DNA of 64,000 nucleotides, from assembly GCA_021399445.1 (NCBI GenBank), contig JAJTUQ010000006.1, positions 2,108,001-2,172,000 of the forward strand. Direction: 5' to 3'. Below the pieces are notes generated by a model. It was not told the DNA's origin and ran no database searches. It was given only the letters and a program-made list of their open reading frames with translations. A program made the translations under genes and the position numbers. Positions 1 through 12,300 of this stretch are shown here, piece by piece (within the stretch, counting starts at the first letter, position 1; every line of letters starts with the position of its first letter). This DNA is from Xylogone sp. PMI_703. Lineage: Eukaryota; Ascomycota; Leotiomycetes.

Positions 1-1635
1 AAGGGGTAAGAATAAGGGCTAAGGAATAAGAATACTGTATGAAGAAAGAGATATGAGAATGACAAGGTGAAGAGAGGCGAGGAGTGAGGAATGAGGAGTT
101 GGGAGATGGGTTGATCACGAGGTGACTTTGCGATCGGTCCAAAGCGGCATAGAGCGCAATGGGTTGGGCCTTGGCAATTTTTTTGGGTCTTCCTAGGTGG
201 TGTGACAAAAGCGGGGGACGCCGAAACTCCGACTCCTTCTAGAAGCTGCGCTATTTGTTCACCTAGGGTCTGAGTAAGGCTGAGCTGGGTGGGTAATAAA
301 GTTACACTACTCTCGTATATCTGAGGTCTTCACGCTAGAAGATACAGTAGTAGGCTCAGAACGACCTCAAAAGATTCAGGAGAAACTCTCAACACTTTTC
401 TAATTCCTGTCCAGCTTTTCGCTTACACACGGAGCATCTGGCACGTCTGGAATCTACAGCCCCCGTTGTCTCCGCGCCCCAATCCCCGGATTTACAGGGG
501 CCGGACCGTCTGCGCATGCAATTGGGGACAACGCTTCAACCTCCTCCTCGTCAACCAATAGGGAGCGCACACTCTCTCACCCGGGCGGTGTAATGCGCGC
601 AAAACACGCAAAAGAGACTTATGGGATGACAAAACAACAGGCTGAGGTGAGGAGACTGTAACGCTACCTACAGAAAAGCTGACGACTGCGCTTCCCACGT
701 GTGTCGCATTGGAGCGTAATCCTGCAAATTGCAGCGTATTGCTTTGCGCTCTCTCACTGGTTCTCCGGAAATCACCCCAAAGGGAAAAAGTAGACGAAGA
801 GGTCGACGGAATTGCCTAATTCGACCTGCACATTATTTACGTTCTAGACGCTATCCCGCTTTGGTGTGCTAGCGGTTTACACGGCCAACCTCGTGACCCG
901 CATATGCGCCGTTCATTGGTTGAGAACTGTGAAAATTTGCTCCAGGGCTGATCCTTGTCCCCTGTCACCCCCAGACCCCGCAAACAACGGGCCTGCAAGT
1001 CGCCGTCTCCCCGGGTGCTACCGTGCTACCGTACTTACGTACCGTGCTGTAGCGTAACTCGACTTTGTTAGGAGGCTCAACTAATGCTTTGCTATGCCGT
1101 GCTGTAGAATTGTTTGATTATTGTGTAACAATGATCATCGCTCTGATACGGTACTCAAATTATGTACTTAGATACGAGAAGTCAAGAGACAACTTGGCGG
1201 TTGCGGCTCACGGAGCTTCATTTCGGCGTGGTATTATGTACGGATCGAAAATTTTATTCCCACATAACACAAAATTAAGCGATTGAAACATTGATTTACA
1301 CTAGAAAGATGCACAGGTCAGAACGATTACTGTTAAAGGGTGAAGGTATTAGTAGGAGTTGTCTGGGGCATGATGCTTCCAGTTAGTGAAGCACAAGGTA
1401 TAATAATCATACGTTCTCAACATAATGATACAGTTAAAGGACCAAAAGACACATTTCAGCAAGATCGAAACTGTGCCACCTGAGCTCGAGGATATGCCTC
1501 GACAGCCTCACTCTTGATCTCCTTGTTCAACTCACATTTTCTTATGGATTCAAATGTCTCTACTGTGACCCTCCTACAAAAACTATGACCTGACACTGTA
1601 GGATATCCGATCTATTTTTTTATTCCCCTAGGTAT
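1..1635. other. Intergenic region, no gene recognised
   Basis: This is the window edge downstream of RRB1. It opens with a purine-rich low-complexity stretch (about 1-120). A TACAGTA heptamer lies at 343-349 and a CACGTG at 696-701. Short iterations of a GCTACCGT-like unit lie around 1016-1055. The open frames present are short, lack recognisable homology and have no splice-consistent extension. I see no RNA gene. Confidence 0.6.
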
Positions 1636-3178
1636 CTATACACTAATCGTCTTGAATACATTGAACGTCTCTCCCGTCGCCATCACGCATCCAGGAATCT
1701 GCGAATGCCAGTGCACCTCCTTGACCTTCTCCAAGTAGTGCACAAACAACAATTGCGGTGGCACATCCGACACTCCACCCGTATCCTTACTTTCTTCATC
1801 GTCCAGTTCCACCGCCAGATCCCATAAGGTAACAGTATTATCTCCAGCCGCAACCGCGACAATGCTATCGTCAGTAGGATGCCATTCCACACTAGTAATT
1901 TGCTCCTTGTGGAAGTTGAAACTGGCAACCGGTGTGGGCTTGAACGGCACAGACCCGGTAGTTGGTTTCCATTGCCGCAGATCCCAGACAGCCCAGACAC
2001 CGTCATCCGCTCCAGATGCCAGGAGGTGTGTAGTTTGGCGTGACCAAGACATGACATTGACGTCTGTATTGCTTACCTGGACACTAAGTGCTGCAGTCCT
2101 ACTCTTGCTGCGTACATCCCAGACCTTGATCGTTCCATCACTCGAAGCAGACGCAAACACGTTGCGCTCTGTAGGACTCCATTGTAATTCCTCAATACTG
2201 CCTGTGTGACCTGTCATCGGTCTAGAGTCCGTCGCCCAACCTTCTCCTGTTGTCCTAGTAGTGACGTATATCCTACCGTCATTATCTCCTGTCACAAGTT
2301 TGCCAGTTGAAATAAGTGGTGACCAGTCAATTCCGTATCCTTCCGATTTGTGCATGCGAAGTGTAGAGAGCGGTTTGTTTTGCTGAGGGGTGATGACGGT
2401 GCCGGGGGTATCAAAAGAGGAGAGATGTGGCGTTACGTCGTGAATGAGAACCTGTCCAGATTCCATCATGGAAGCTGTTAAGGTCGTAGGGGGGCGAGAC
2501 GAATCAGATGGAGGTGTTTGGTGCGCACGTATTCGGTTTGTCGTAGACGTGAGGGGAATTGATGTGGATTCAAGAATTGGATCCGCATCTTCATCCTCGT
2601 CGTCATCTGAAGAATCCTCATCATCCTGTTCTCGTTCCATACGACTTAGTCCACTGAACTTCATGACCATCAATTGGTTGTCTTTTTCTCGCTTGCTCTC
2701 CGCCTGTGTCCCTGCGACGGCATACATCGTCGCAGGGTATGTTTTTCGATCATCTCCTAAGCTATCTCTGACAATATCAAATGAAAGACACGGCCATGGT
2801 GTACTCAATGCGTGTAGCATCTCATAAGTAGATAAATCCGGTGACAATGTCTGGCCAGCTTCCAACTTATGTCTTCCTACTATAAACGTCTGCTGATCTA
2901 CCTCCATAGCATCTGTGATTGCATTAGTAAAAGTCTAAGTTGATTGTTTTAATGATCATGTCATTGTCGCATTATCACGTACCCTTCTCCTCTGCTTCCC
3001 TTTCTGCATCCGGTCTCCCATCGACACCCGCCTCTAAGATTTCCTCCTCGCTCTCATACTCATCTTCGAATTCATCCTCGAACTCTCCCACCTCATCGTC
3101 AAGCGCAGGCGCTTCAGGACGATCGCCACCTTTCAATGGCGTAGTATGGCCCTCATCATCAGCCGCCCTCTTAGACAT
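1636..3178 (-). CDS. RRB1: Ribosome assembly protein Rrb1 (GRWD1 family WD40 protein)
   Basis: Two exons, 2983-3178 and 1636-2912, give 490 aa; the intron has donor GTACGT and acceptor CAG. Seen: a highly acidic N-terminal segment (about residues 25-60), then a region like the histone-binding-protein N-domain with TPWPCLSFDI (about 85-130), a second acidic low-complexity stretch, and WD40 repeats through the C-terminal half (for example GTIKVWDVRSKSRT, DNTVTLWDL). This order is that of yeast Rrb1 and human GRWD1. Known for the family: a nuclear and nucleolar chaperone that binds newly made ribosomal protein L3 (uL3) and is needed for 60S assembly. It is transcribed away from the aldehyde dehydrogenase 3' end. 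The start is the ATG opening MSKRAADDEG, the only one that joins the acidic leader in frame. Confidence 0.93.
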
Positions 3179-3598
3179 ATTGCTGCAAATTCGTCTTTCT
3201 CTCTAGAATTCAATTCCAGATCGATTGTGATAAGAAAGTTTCCAAATTTCTTATCGTGGGTCGAGATTTTTTGCAATCCGGAAAAAAATTAACCCGAACT
3301 GAAGCCCCTCATTGCCCCTCCACGACTAAAGACAAGAGGTTAGTTATTTACAAAATCATAGGAAAGCGCAAGTGAAATGTAAGAAGATCTTGTGTTCTAA
3401 TTACTATGGCCACATTTTCTATTATAAAAGATGAGTAAGGATTGTGGAATGTTCTAAGCAGACACGCTACTCTAATTCTAGGCATATAACTAGCTGTGCC
3501 CATCCAATTATATTCACATTACCATATCTGTTTTGCTACCGTAATCCATTTGTTTTCGCGTTGAAATCATTCGATACAACATTATGATACATATCATA
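3179..3598. other. Intergenic region between RRB1 start and aldehyde dehydrogenase end
   Basis: It holds the RRB1 promoter and the 3' flank of the aldehyde dehydrogenase gene. The RRB1-proximal part is AT-rich with homopolymer runs. No gene or RNA is seen. Confidence 0.5.
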
Positions 3599-5115
3599 TC
3601 ATGTTTTTGGATATGCCTTTACATGAAAGCTTTTTAGTTTGACAAATTGATCAAAACCAAACTTGCTCAACGTAGCTCCCTTGCCAGAATTCTTCCAACC
3701 AGTCCATGCGAGATCCTGCTGCACATTAGAAAGATGTTTTATGAATCATAAAATAGTTTGTTAGTACTTACCGGGCTCGGAAAGTCACATCTGTTTACAA
3801 ATACAGTTCCTGCATCTAGCTGTTCAATCAACTCTGATCCTTTGTCCACATCCTTAGTCCATATTGATGCTGTCAATCCGAATTCGCTATCATTCATTAA
3901 TTTGATGGCTTCTGCATCATCCTTAACTTTCATCACCGGAATAACTGGGCCGAAGGTCTCCTCCGTCATAACAGTCATGTCATGATTCACATTGGTCAGA
4001 AGCGTCGGCTTAACATAGTTGCCATCTTCTGGAGGAGAATCAAACGTAGAGTTAGCGGGGGTGGCATCTACTGCCCCCTTTCCCAAGGCATCTTTTATAT
4101 GTGCCTCGATAGTTTCCTTCGACCGTTTCGAAATAACTGGGCCAACATGTGTTTCCTTGTTGAAGGGATCTCCCAGCTTGTACCCCTTCAAAACAGCCTT
4201 GATCGCCTCCACAAACTGATCATGGATCTTCTCATCCACATAAACTCGCTCTATGCTGCAACAGCTTTGGCCAGAGTTGAATATTGCGCCATCCACTATC
4301 TCTTCTGCGGCCCAGTTGATATCGACATCCCCACGAACATAGGCCGGGTCCTTTCCGCCAAGCTCTAGGCCAACATTGACAATCCTATCTGATGCTGCTT
4401 TCTGAACTGCCAATCCTCCAGCTACAGATCCTGTGAAGCATATTAAAGATATTTTTGGATCTCGGACAATCGTCTCAATATTAGTAGGCGAACCGCTGTG
4501 AAAATATTGGATAACGTTTTTAGGAAGGCCGGCTTCCTCAAAAATAGATTGGATATGTTCAACTATTGTCGGTGTCTGGGGGGATGGCTTTAAGATGACG
4601 GAATTTCCAGCAAGTAAAGCCGGAACAAGCGAGTTGACAAGAATTAAATAGGGATACTGTTAGTTGTAAGAATACGTGCGAGCTTGAATGGACCTCCATT
4701 GGTCACTTACATTCCATGCAAAAATAATCAAGACCGGGCCCACTGGAATTTTCCGTATAAATCTTTTGAACCCTTTTTCCGCTTCCCCATCCGTATCTTT
4801 CAGTGCATCCTCGCTGATCTTCAATAGATATTCGCCCCTCTTGACTGCGGTAACAATTTCTTTCCCTGTATAGGCAATCGGTCGGCCCATTTGTTCTGTA
4901 AGTTCCTTAGCTAAAGTATCTTCTTTTCTTCCCAGTAGTTGTAAAGCCTTCTTGACTATGGCTTGTCTATCAGCTAGGGATGTTTTGCGGAAGCTCGAGA
5001 AAGCCTCAGTAGCGACCTTCGGAAGTGTCTGTAATTCGGAAGAAGAGACTCCATTTCTTGTCAAAATGGGCTTGTTTGTATTGGGAGAGATTGTGGTGAG
5101 CGTTTCTACCGACAT
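3599..5115 (-). CDS. NAD(P)-dependent aldehyde dehydrogenase
   Basis: Three exons, 4711-5115, 3772-4656 and 3599-3715, give 468 aa, the normal size for a cytosolic ALDH. Seen: the Rossmann segment ending in CFTGS, the conserved GLELGGKD with the general-base Glu (about residue 233), FNSGQSC with the catalytic Cys (about 267), the EETFGPVIP motif, and a C-terminal NSGKG motif. Known: the family oxidises aldehydes to carboxylic acids with NAD(P)+. The substrate cannot be read from sequence; the protein resembles the succinate-semialdehyde/betaine-aldehyde branch only in general terms. The start is the second ATG (MSVETLTT); an in-frame ATG seven codons upstream also exists. The first intron donor is GTAAGT. 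At the last intron two adjacent CAGs compete as acceptor; the second gives the conserved DLAWTGWKNSG join. It is divergent from ESF2, with 231 bp between start codons. Confidence 0.9.
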
Positions 5116-5220
5116 ATTGACTGTCTTAATAAACAAAAGTGATTAATGAGAAATAGAGAGCGCGATCGCGGGGCAGAGCTGCTGATAACCTGCAGGCGGG
5201 TATGCTGTATGGTGGGGCTT

Positions 5221-5239
5221 TAGATGCCTGAGGCGTCTA
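5221..5239. promoter_or_regulatory. Imperfect palindrome TAGATGCC-TGA-GGCGTCTA in a divergent promoter
   Basis: Eight-base arms around TGA, seven of eight pairs complementary, in the 231-bp interval between the aldehyde dehydrogenase and ESF2 start codons. A perfect version with the same GCCTGAGGC core lies at 32844-32862 in another divergent promoter. A binding-site role is inferred from symmetry and position only. Confidence 0.3.
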
Positions 5240-5346
5240 TTGAGTACGCCTATCGGATTTTATTTTCGAATTTATTTGATAGCCTCGTCAACGTTGGTGA
5301 ATGATTCTAACCGCTCTGACATCGGAACATTCCACGAGCTATCATC

Positions 5347-6351
5347 ATGGCGACCAGAAAACTCAATGAGTTCCTCGATGTTATTGATAGTGATGAAGAT
5401 AATGGATCGGGGTATGATTCCGAAAAGGAAGATCTGAGGAAAGGAGAAAGAGGATCGAAACGACAAAGGATTGAGAGAGAAGCAAGCGAAGAACGAGAGA
5501 ACGATGATGAGCAGGAGGAGCTGAAAGATGACTGGAGTCAGGACAAGCAGGATGATCGTCATACCATATCTCAAGAGGTGGAGACCGAAGGCCAAGGAGA
5601 GGAACAAACCAAGAAAGACAAATCGAAGTATTCAAAAACTGCTGAGCTTCCTGGAGTAACGAAGCCCCTCTCGAAGAAAAACTTGGTCGCTACGGAAGCT
5701 GCAATTAGAAAATCCGGGGTTGTCTATATGTCGCGAATACCACCATTCATGAAGCCCGCGAAACTGAGGTCACTGCTCGAGCCTTGGGGGCCTATCAATC
5801 GAATTTTCCTTATGCCAGAGGATCCTGCGTCGTATTCTCGCCGTGTACGCAATGGAGGAAATAAGAGACGCCTCTATGTCGAGTCCTGGATCGAATTTGT
5901 TGACAAATCGCATGCAAAAAGAGCCGTGGAATTACTAAATGCAAAAATAATAGGAGGGAAGAAAGGCACATACTACCATGATGACGTGTGGAACCTCCGA
6001 TATTTAAAGGGATTTAAATGGCATAACCTTACCGAGCAGATTGCGGCAGAGAATGCAGAAAGGGCTAGCCGAATGCGTGCTGAAATTAGCAAGACCGCTA
6101 GGGAGAATAAACAATATGTGCAGAACGTTGAGAGAGCAAAAATGCTCGAGGGTATTGAATCAAAGAAAGCTGCCAAGAAGGGGAGGGAAGGAGGTGCTGA
6201 TGAGAAGGACAACGTGAATGAGAAAGAGGAATTGAAGGTGGTGGTTAAAGGCGAGAAACCAAGAGAGTTCAAGCAGACCCCGCTCGCCCCCAAAAAGGGG
6301 ATAGAGGATCATCCCGAGCAAGTCAAGAGGGTCCTCAGTAAGATATTTTAA
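5347..6351 (+). CDS. ESF2: Pre-rRNA processing protein Esf2 (ABT1 family, RRM)
   Basis: A single exon of 334 aa. Seen: an acidic, highly charged N-terminal third, then one RRM-like domain (about residues 118-215) beginning GVVYMSRIPPFMKP and containing the family hallmark WGPINRIFLMPED and WIEFVDKSHAKRAVELLN, then GGKKGTYYHDDVWNLRYLKGFKWHNLTE, split here only by description, which is diagnostic of Esf2/ABT1. The C-terminus is lysine/glutamate-rich. Known: a nucleolar U3 snoRNP/SSU-processome-associated factor that activates the helicase Dbp8 and is needed for early 18S rRNA cleavages. It starts at the first ATG after the divergent promoter. It ends convergent to RSA4, with 977 bp between. Confidence 0.94.
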   Translation: MATRKLNEFLDVIDSDEDNGSGYDSEKEDLRKGERGSKRQRIEREASEERENDDEQEELKDDWSQDKQDDRHTISQEVETEGQGEEQTKKDKSKYSKTAELPGVTKPLSKKNLVATEAAIRKSGVVYMSRIPPFMKPAKLRSLLEPWGPINRIFLMPEDPASYSRRVRNGGNKRRLYVESWIEFVDKSHAKRAVELLNAKIIGGKKGTYYHDDVWNLRYLKGFKWHNLTEQIAAENAERASRMRAEISKTARENKQYVQNVERAKMLEGIESKKAAKKGREGGADEKDNVNEKEELKVVVKGEKPREFKQTPLAPKKGIEDHPEQVKRVLSKIF

Positions 6352-7328
6352 AGCTTCAAATGAGATCAAGATCAAGGAGGTCCAAGGCGTGAAATACCAC
6401 TTAGTTGAGGCTCGATTCCTCCTAGTGAAGGTTTCTGATTCTGATCGGAATGGGCATATTAGAAGCCAGCTGGTTATCTTTTCTCGTTTCGATGAAGATA
6501 TATCAAATTTGATAGAGTTTTCCGACCCTTTTTTCATGTTGTCACCAGTATCATCTCTCCTGATGGGTGAGTCTTCTTTACCACATATACTTTCTTTATC
6601 CTCATTATGGGTTACTAATGGGATACTAATAGGGCAAGATGGGAAGAATGAAGAATGAGGACAATGTACACCATAATAACTCGGTTTATTGGGCCCAGCG
6701 GTTTCTATTAGATTAAGTTCATAACGCATTAAGATCATGTATGAGTGATATCTCAGCATGATGACCTCCTTTGTTGCAATCATATACAAATTATACTCGA
6801 GGTCAACTCCAGTTAAGCATTTAATGATAATTGAAACAAGATATAGTGGTCTGGCTGTTAATGACAAAAGAGTGAAGAAGCACGGCATCTATTTGAATTC
6901 TTTGATACTATAAGGACTTGAACTAAGTTCTCCTTGCGGCTTAGTTACTCGAAGTATAAAAGCTATCCCACTTTGCTATTGCAGCGATGATGGCCAAGAT
7001 ACTCCTTCCTAGCCGTATTTCATAGACTCTATAGGCAAATGAAGAACATCTACTAGAGTTTTTGCTCACTCCAGTTCAGACTGATGCGGTGATACGAATC
7101 ATGTTAAACACCCCTGTGTAGACTACAATTTCTAGAGCACATAGACAACTGTCAATTCTGAGTTTATGCTAGTGAAATATAAGAAGGGTATCTATCCAAC
7201 CAGCACTTCTACTCTATATAATCCAGAACAAAGGCAAGCAATACTTTTAGTGTCCCGTAACTCCAAACCACGTTACCAAACTGTACCCTATTATTTACTC
7301 CAATCTCAACAAGGAATATCCCCTTACG
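6352..7328. other. Intergenic region between convergent ESF2 and RSA4
   Basis: AT-rich 3'-flanking DNA. The long open frames across its left end are antisense shadows of ESF2. Nothing else was recognised. Confidence 0.5.
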
Positions 7329-8983
7329 TTAATTTCGCCAGAGCTTAATCTGTTTATCTTTCCCACCACTAGCCACCATCTTACCGTCTGGACTCCAGTC
7401 TACAGCGTAAACTTCATCTTTATGTCCTGGAAGATCTATGACTCTAGTTAGTACCTGCTAGAAGCGGTCATAACAGATAGGAGTGCAGCCCTACCAGTTA
7501 GTAACTTGTGGGTCCTCATATCCCAAATTTTGAGCGTATTATCTTTCGACGATGTGACGAGAAGCCTACTATCGGCGCTAAATGCACATTGGTAGACGCT
7601 TGATACGTGTCCTCTCAAGGTATTAATGTAGACGCCTTGGGAATTCCATAGCTTGACGTGGTTATCAAATCCAGCTGATGCAAGTAAGAGGCCGTCGGGA
7701 GAGAACGTGACATGATTCACTAGTTTTTGGTGACCCAGCATCCGTGTAATAGGTTTAGTCCCTTTAGAAGGCTCCCAAAGATACATGGTAAAATCATCAG
7801 AAGCTGAAACAAGCCTTTCCACAACTTCTCCTTGGATGGTAGCTGCTTTCAGGAATAAATCCTTCGCTTTAGCAACTTTCTCTTCGGCTGAAGCTGGTAT
7901 CTTTCCAGTGTGGTCATGGTATGCAGTCCGGAGAACAAAATCTGTTGATAAAGCAAGGTGATTGATTCTGGCTGCGTGGGCGCTTAACGTGTGAATGAGC
8001 GTACCATCTTTTGGGTTCCAACACTTGATAGTGCGGTCATGGGAAGATGAGTAAATGGCATTAACTCCCCATCGAACACAGGATACCGATCCCTTATGTC
8101 CACTCAGCACCAAATCTATCTTTTGCTGATTCGTAGACCAAACACGTATGGTAGCGTCTTTGGAAGCTGAGGCAAGTCTAGGCTGCTGTTCCTGCTGAAG
8201 ATGATATGGTTCCCACGCCAAGCTTGATACCCACTTTGTATGCCCCCGGAGTATCCCTAGCTGCTTTCCTTCAGGACTCCATAGTCTAACACTGGTATCC
8301 ATACTCGCCGTAGCAAGAGTATCGGCACTAGGTGACCAGCTTACTGCAAGGACCCATGATGTGTGGCCGGTGAGGGTACGCATAATTGTGCCTGTGTCGC
8401 AATCGATTATTCGGGCGGTATTATCACCACTTCCCGATACTAGGCGGGACGAATTATTTGGAGAAAACTGGCACGTCAGAATTGGTTGACCATGGCCTGA
8501 AATAGTTGCGGAACATCTGGTAGCAGGCTGGACCTTGAATATAGACATAGGTGTCGCCGCAAAATTCTGTATCTCTTCGGTACTAACCGACATAGGCTCG
8601 GGAAATATATTCTCAGTATTGTTGTGAGCTGCCGTACTAACCCTTGGATTCTTGAGGTTAGAATCCAAATGAGTGAACCTATAGGGAACATATTCGGAAG
8701 CATCCTATATGTATTGGATTAGAAGTTATATCTACAACTAGGAATCAGAACTTACGTTGCCTAGGAGGGTATTCAATAAAAGATTCAGGTTCTTGGGTGT
8801 GGCTTCAGCCAATGGAACCAAAACTGGGGCATCGCCCATTGGTTTTCCAGTAACTTCATCGTAGAATTGAATTCGAATAGATCCTGCATCGGCTGGAACT
8901 TCAGTCACCGTATGCTGCGTCCTTGCCCGCTCTGCAGCCTCCGTCCGCTGCCTCTTGCTAGGAGGAGGTAGTACCGTCGCCAT
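7329..8983 (-). CDS. RSA4: Ribosome assembly protein Rsa4 (Notchless/NLE1)
   Basis: Three exons, 8756-8983, 7495-8704 and 7329-7435, give 514 aa, the expected length. Seen: an N-terminal NLE (ubiquitin-like) domain, about residues 20-85, containing [13 protein letters not shown]; then eight WD40 units with repeated GH...W pairs (for example [25 protein letters not shown]), closing in the third exon with [12 protein letters not shown]. The second intron contains a perfect TACTAAC branch site. Known: Rsa4 binds the pre-60S particle and its UBL docks on the MIDAS domain of the AAA protein Mdn1/Rea1, driving release of assembly factors. It is read from the same strand as the ABC transporter gene, with its start 3' to that transporter's end (345 bp). 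Confidence 0.95.
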
Positions 8984-9328
8984 TGTGGTTTTACGCAGAG
9001 CGGTATGAATGAGAGTGTAAGCAATCCACTTCAAGAACCGAATCAGCTTGTGTGAATATTCGCGGGGCAGAGATTGAAGTTTAGAAATTTTGTACCGAGC
9101 TCAGCCTTGTGGTCTGTGCGTCGACGTTTCGCAATTTATGCAAGGCTACCACCAGCTAACCAGACGCCCCGAGACCCCTCAGCATGCCTGTGAATGCCTA
9201 AATTTATGCCTAATATATGTAGCGTTAGGTTGAGAGCTGTCTGTTTGAGAATATTATTAGATAAGACTTTCTGTTAAAATAATGGGACAAACACAAGATC
9301 TATTTGAAAAGGTTATTTAAGCATTACT
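8984..9328. other. RSA4 promoter and ABC transporter 3' flank
   Basis: 345 bp between two genes on the minus strand. A short AAATTTT-type tract near 9085 could be an RRPE-like element. No gene is seen. Confidence 0.4.
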
Positions 9329-12300
9329 TTACTGTGAAATTTCTTTCAATATCATTGGTGTTACGTTAGTAATAACCTCTTGTACCCGCCCATCATTGAT
9401 CCAAACTACAATGTCTTTTTCGGATCTCGCATTAGCTTGGTCCATCAGAGCATTGAGTCTATGAGCAACAATTATAACAGTGTGCCCATTTTTAGTGAAT
9501 TCTTCGTCGATTACTTTGTGTATAAATGATTCCTTAGCTAAGTCAACAGACGAAGTGACTTCATCCAGAAGGATAATTGGTCGTAGGCCAGCATTTCGTA
9601 AAGATTTCGCTTTTACGAGAGCTCTTGTCAGAGCGAAGATCTGGCTCTGTCCCTCAGACAAAGCTGGTAACTGAGATATCTCCACATCAAGAAATGAAGT
9701 ACTCTCTGAACTTGATGTGTTATTGGTCTGAGAGCTCAAGATTTCCTCTGAACGTTCACCATCGAAATGCGACTGCAATCCTGTTTCTTTCAACGCATGT
9801 ATTAAAACTGTGTCTGATTCAAGGCCTTCCGGATCTAGATTATGCCTCAGCGTCTCATTTAACATGATTAACGGATCTTGAGTACCAACGACAAAGCACC
9901 GCTCCCGAATTGTATTTCTGGATATCTGACTAATGTCTAGTCCGTCTAGTTCAATACTGCCAGTTTGGAGCTCTAGCATCTGAAGTAAAGTTAATAAGAG
10001 AGAACTTTTACCACTACAGTCGAGAAGTTAGTTTTAGTAGAGTACGGATAGCAATCGTGATGGGGCTACATACCTTCCGGTGCGGCCACAAACGATTACT
10101 TTCTGTCCGGGGTCGATACATAAATTGACCTCTCGGAGGGCCACAGCTCCAGGGCTATAGTAGGTTTGAGTAAGGCAATCTCCATATTTATCTTTCGGTG
10201 TAGATACATACTGGTATGACGTAGTGACGTCTGTGAGTCTGACCCCTCCTCTGGACGGCCAATTGCTTGGGGAATCAAAGCTCTCACCTAATTTATTCTC
10301 GGATGGAGTTTTCTGCTCAAGCAGCCTCAATCGAGAGATGGCACCCAGGGACACTTCTATGTTCGTCCATGATTCTACCAATCTGAGCAACGTGGTGTTT
10401 GCTACTAGCATAATGTTGAGAGCAACTCCGACCTGGCCACCGCTGATATTCCCACGCCAAGCTACAGCTATAGAAATTATACTAACTCCCATAGCTGCGA
10501 CTAAAAGGTCTAATACTAAATTCAACCACCTTTGAAGCGTTAACAATAAGGATTCAGGACGCTGGGAGCTCTCTACGGAGCGGATATTTCGCTGAATGGT
10601 TTCTTGACGCCAACCAAACGCACGGATAGTCTCTAGACCTTCAACCTAGAAGCCTATCAGTCATCAAGTATTCATAATCAGTGGTTTGACGTACAGTTTC
10701 TAGGATGCTAGAAAAAACTGCAGCGCGTGACTCAAGTTCCAGGAATCTTAGCTGTCGTGAAGTTCGTAGATATACTTTCTGTACAATGTATACCACGGCA
10801 ACACAGGCCGGAAGTGATAACACAAGCCACATTTGCACAATAAAGAGAACAATAGTTTGAGCTAAGAGCTTGAAGATTTCTAAAGACATCTTTGTAAGTT
10901 TACCTGTAACGGCCGTTTGAAATATTACTTACGAGTACTCAAGTTCGATAATGCTGTCGGCAGCTGCTTATCAATAAGTTGCATATCTTGGCTAAATCTG
11001 CAGGATATCAGTAATTGCAATTTAGATAGGGAAATAAGTCTTGCCTGTTTAATATCGAGCCATTATCTGTTTTTGAAAAGTACGACAGGGGAGCGCTGCA
11101 GGAACCTTCAGCGGTCTTATTTATTACATAAAAAGCTATGAAGTTGCCTACCAAGTGATAATTTCTAGGAGGTGTCTATGAAGACGGACCCCAGATTGAG
11201 GTGCTAGACGGATCTGGGTAGCCCTAGGAGCATGTTAGGACGCTTCCCCATTTCCCACAATACAGAAATACATACCACACTGTACCGCTTGTTGATATCC
11301 ATGAGATAAATGAGATAATGCCAAAACCAGTGATGTAGAAAACCGTGTTATTTGATCCAGAATCAGTCCAGAGTTTGAGCCAGTATTGGGGTATGATTAT
11401 GAATGCAGAATAAGAAGCTGTACAAACGGCAACTAGCAGTAGATTGGTTAAGCCGACAAAGTGAGTATAATAGCCTTCAGAATCGTTAGTAAATTCAAAG
11501 ATTTTATAGAATTCAAAGCTCACCGTATAGTGATGTGTCTCCAGTTTGTCTCGCGAGGTCTACTGCTGCTTCGTCGCTGGCTCTAAGTTGTGCGTTGAGC
11601 TTGTCGAAGTTCTTTGCTAGAGCGGAGTCGCCTTTCTGAGTCCAATCTCTAGGGCCGAATTTTTCTGTAGATCCAGTTTTCATTTTCATTTTCTGCAATC
11701 CACCCTGTGCTTTGATTCCGAGATCCCCTAGTACGACGATATTATTTGCAGCTGGATAGTACTGGGCTAAAATATGGTCAGGAACTTGTGGAAGTACTTG
11801 AGAATTTTATACTCACTTGAATTGGAAACAAGAACTACAGTAGCCTTCAGTCTCTTCAATACTCCGTTGCTTCCAAAGAGATTCTCGAAGACTTTTCGTT
11901 CAGTCTCGCCGTCCAATGCACTGAAAATATCATCGAGCAGGATGATCTCGTTTCTTGCAAACAATGCCCGTGCAAGTGCCTTCAAACGTGAGATTCACCT
12001 ACAGATGTTGTATTTTTTTTTCTCTATGACTTACCACTCTTTGCCTTTGCCCTCCAGATAAGTTGGCTCCTCTGCTTCCAACCTGGGTCTCGTCGGCTTC
12101 TGGTAGATTTTCAAGGTCATAGTTGAGGCAGCAGGCGGCTACCACTTCGTGATACCAATGAGTATCATAGTTTTCATTATTTGATACAATCACCTCTTGA
12201 AGGGTGCCACTTGGTAACCACGCTTTCTGAGAGCAGTATGCAATGCGCCTGGATGCCACCATAATGGTACCTTGAGAAGGCATTACCTCTCCTAGCATTG

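Noticed and set aside
6160..6888. 242-aa minus-strand open frame overlapping the ESF2 3' end
   Set aside because: Antisense shadow of a well-supported gene, with no domain or plausible composition.
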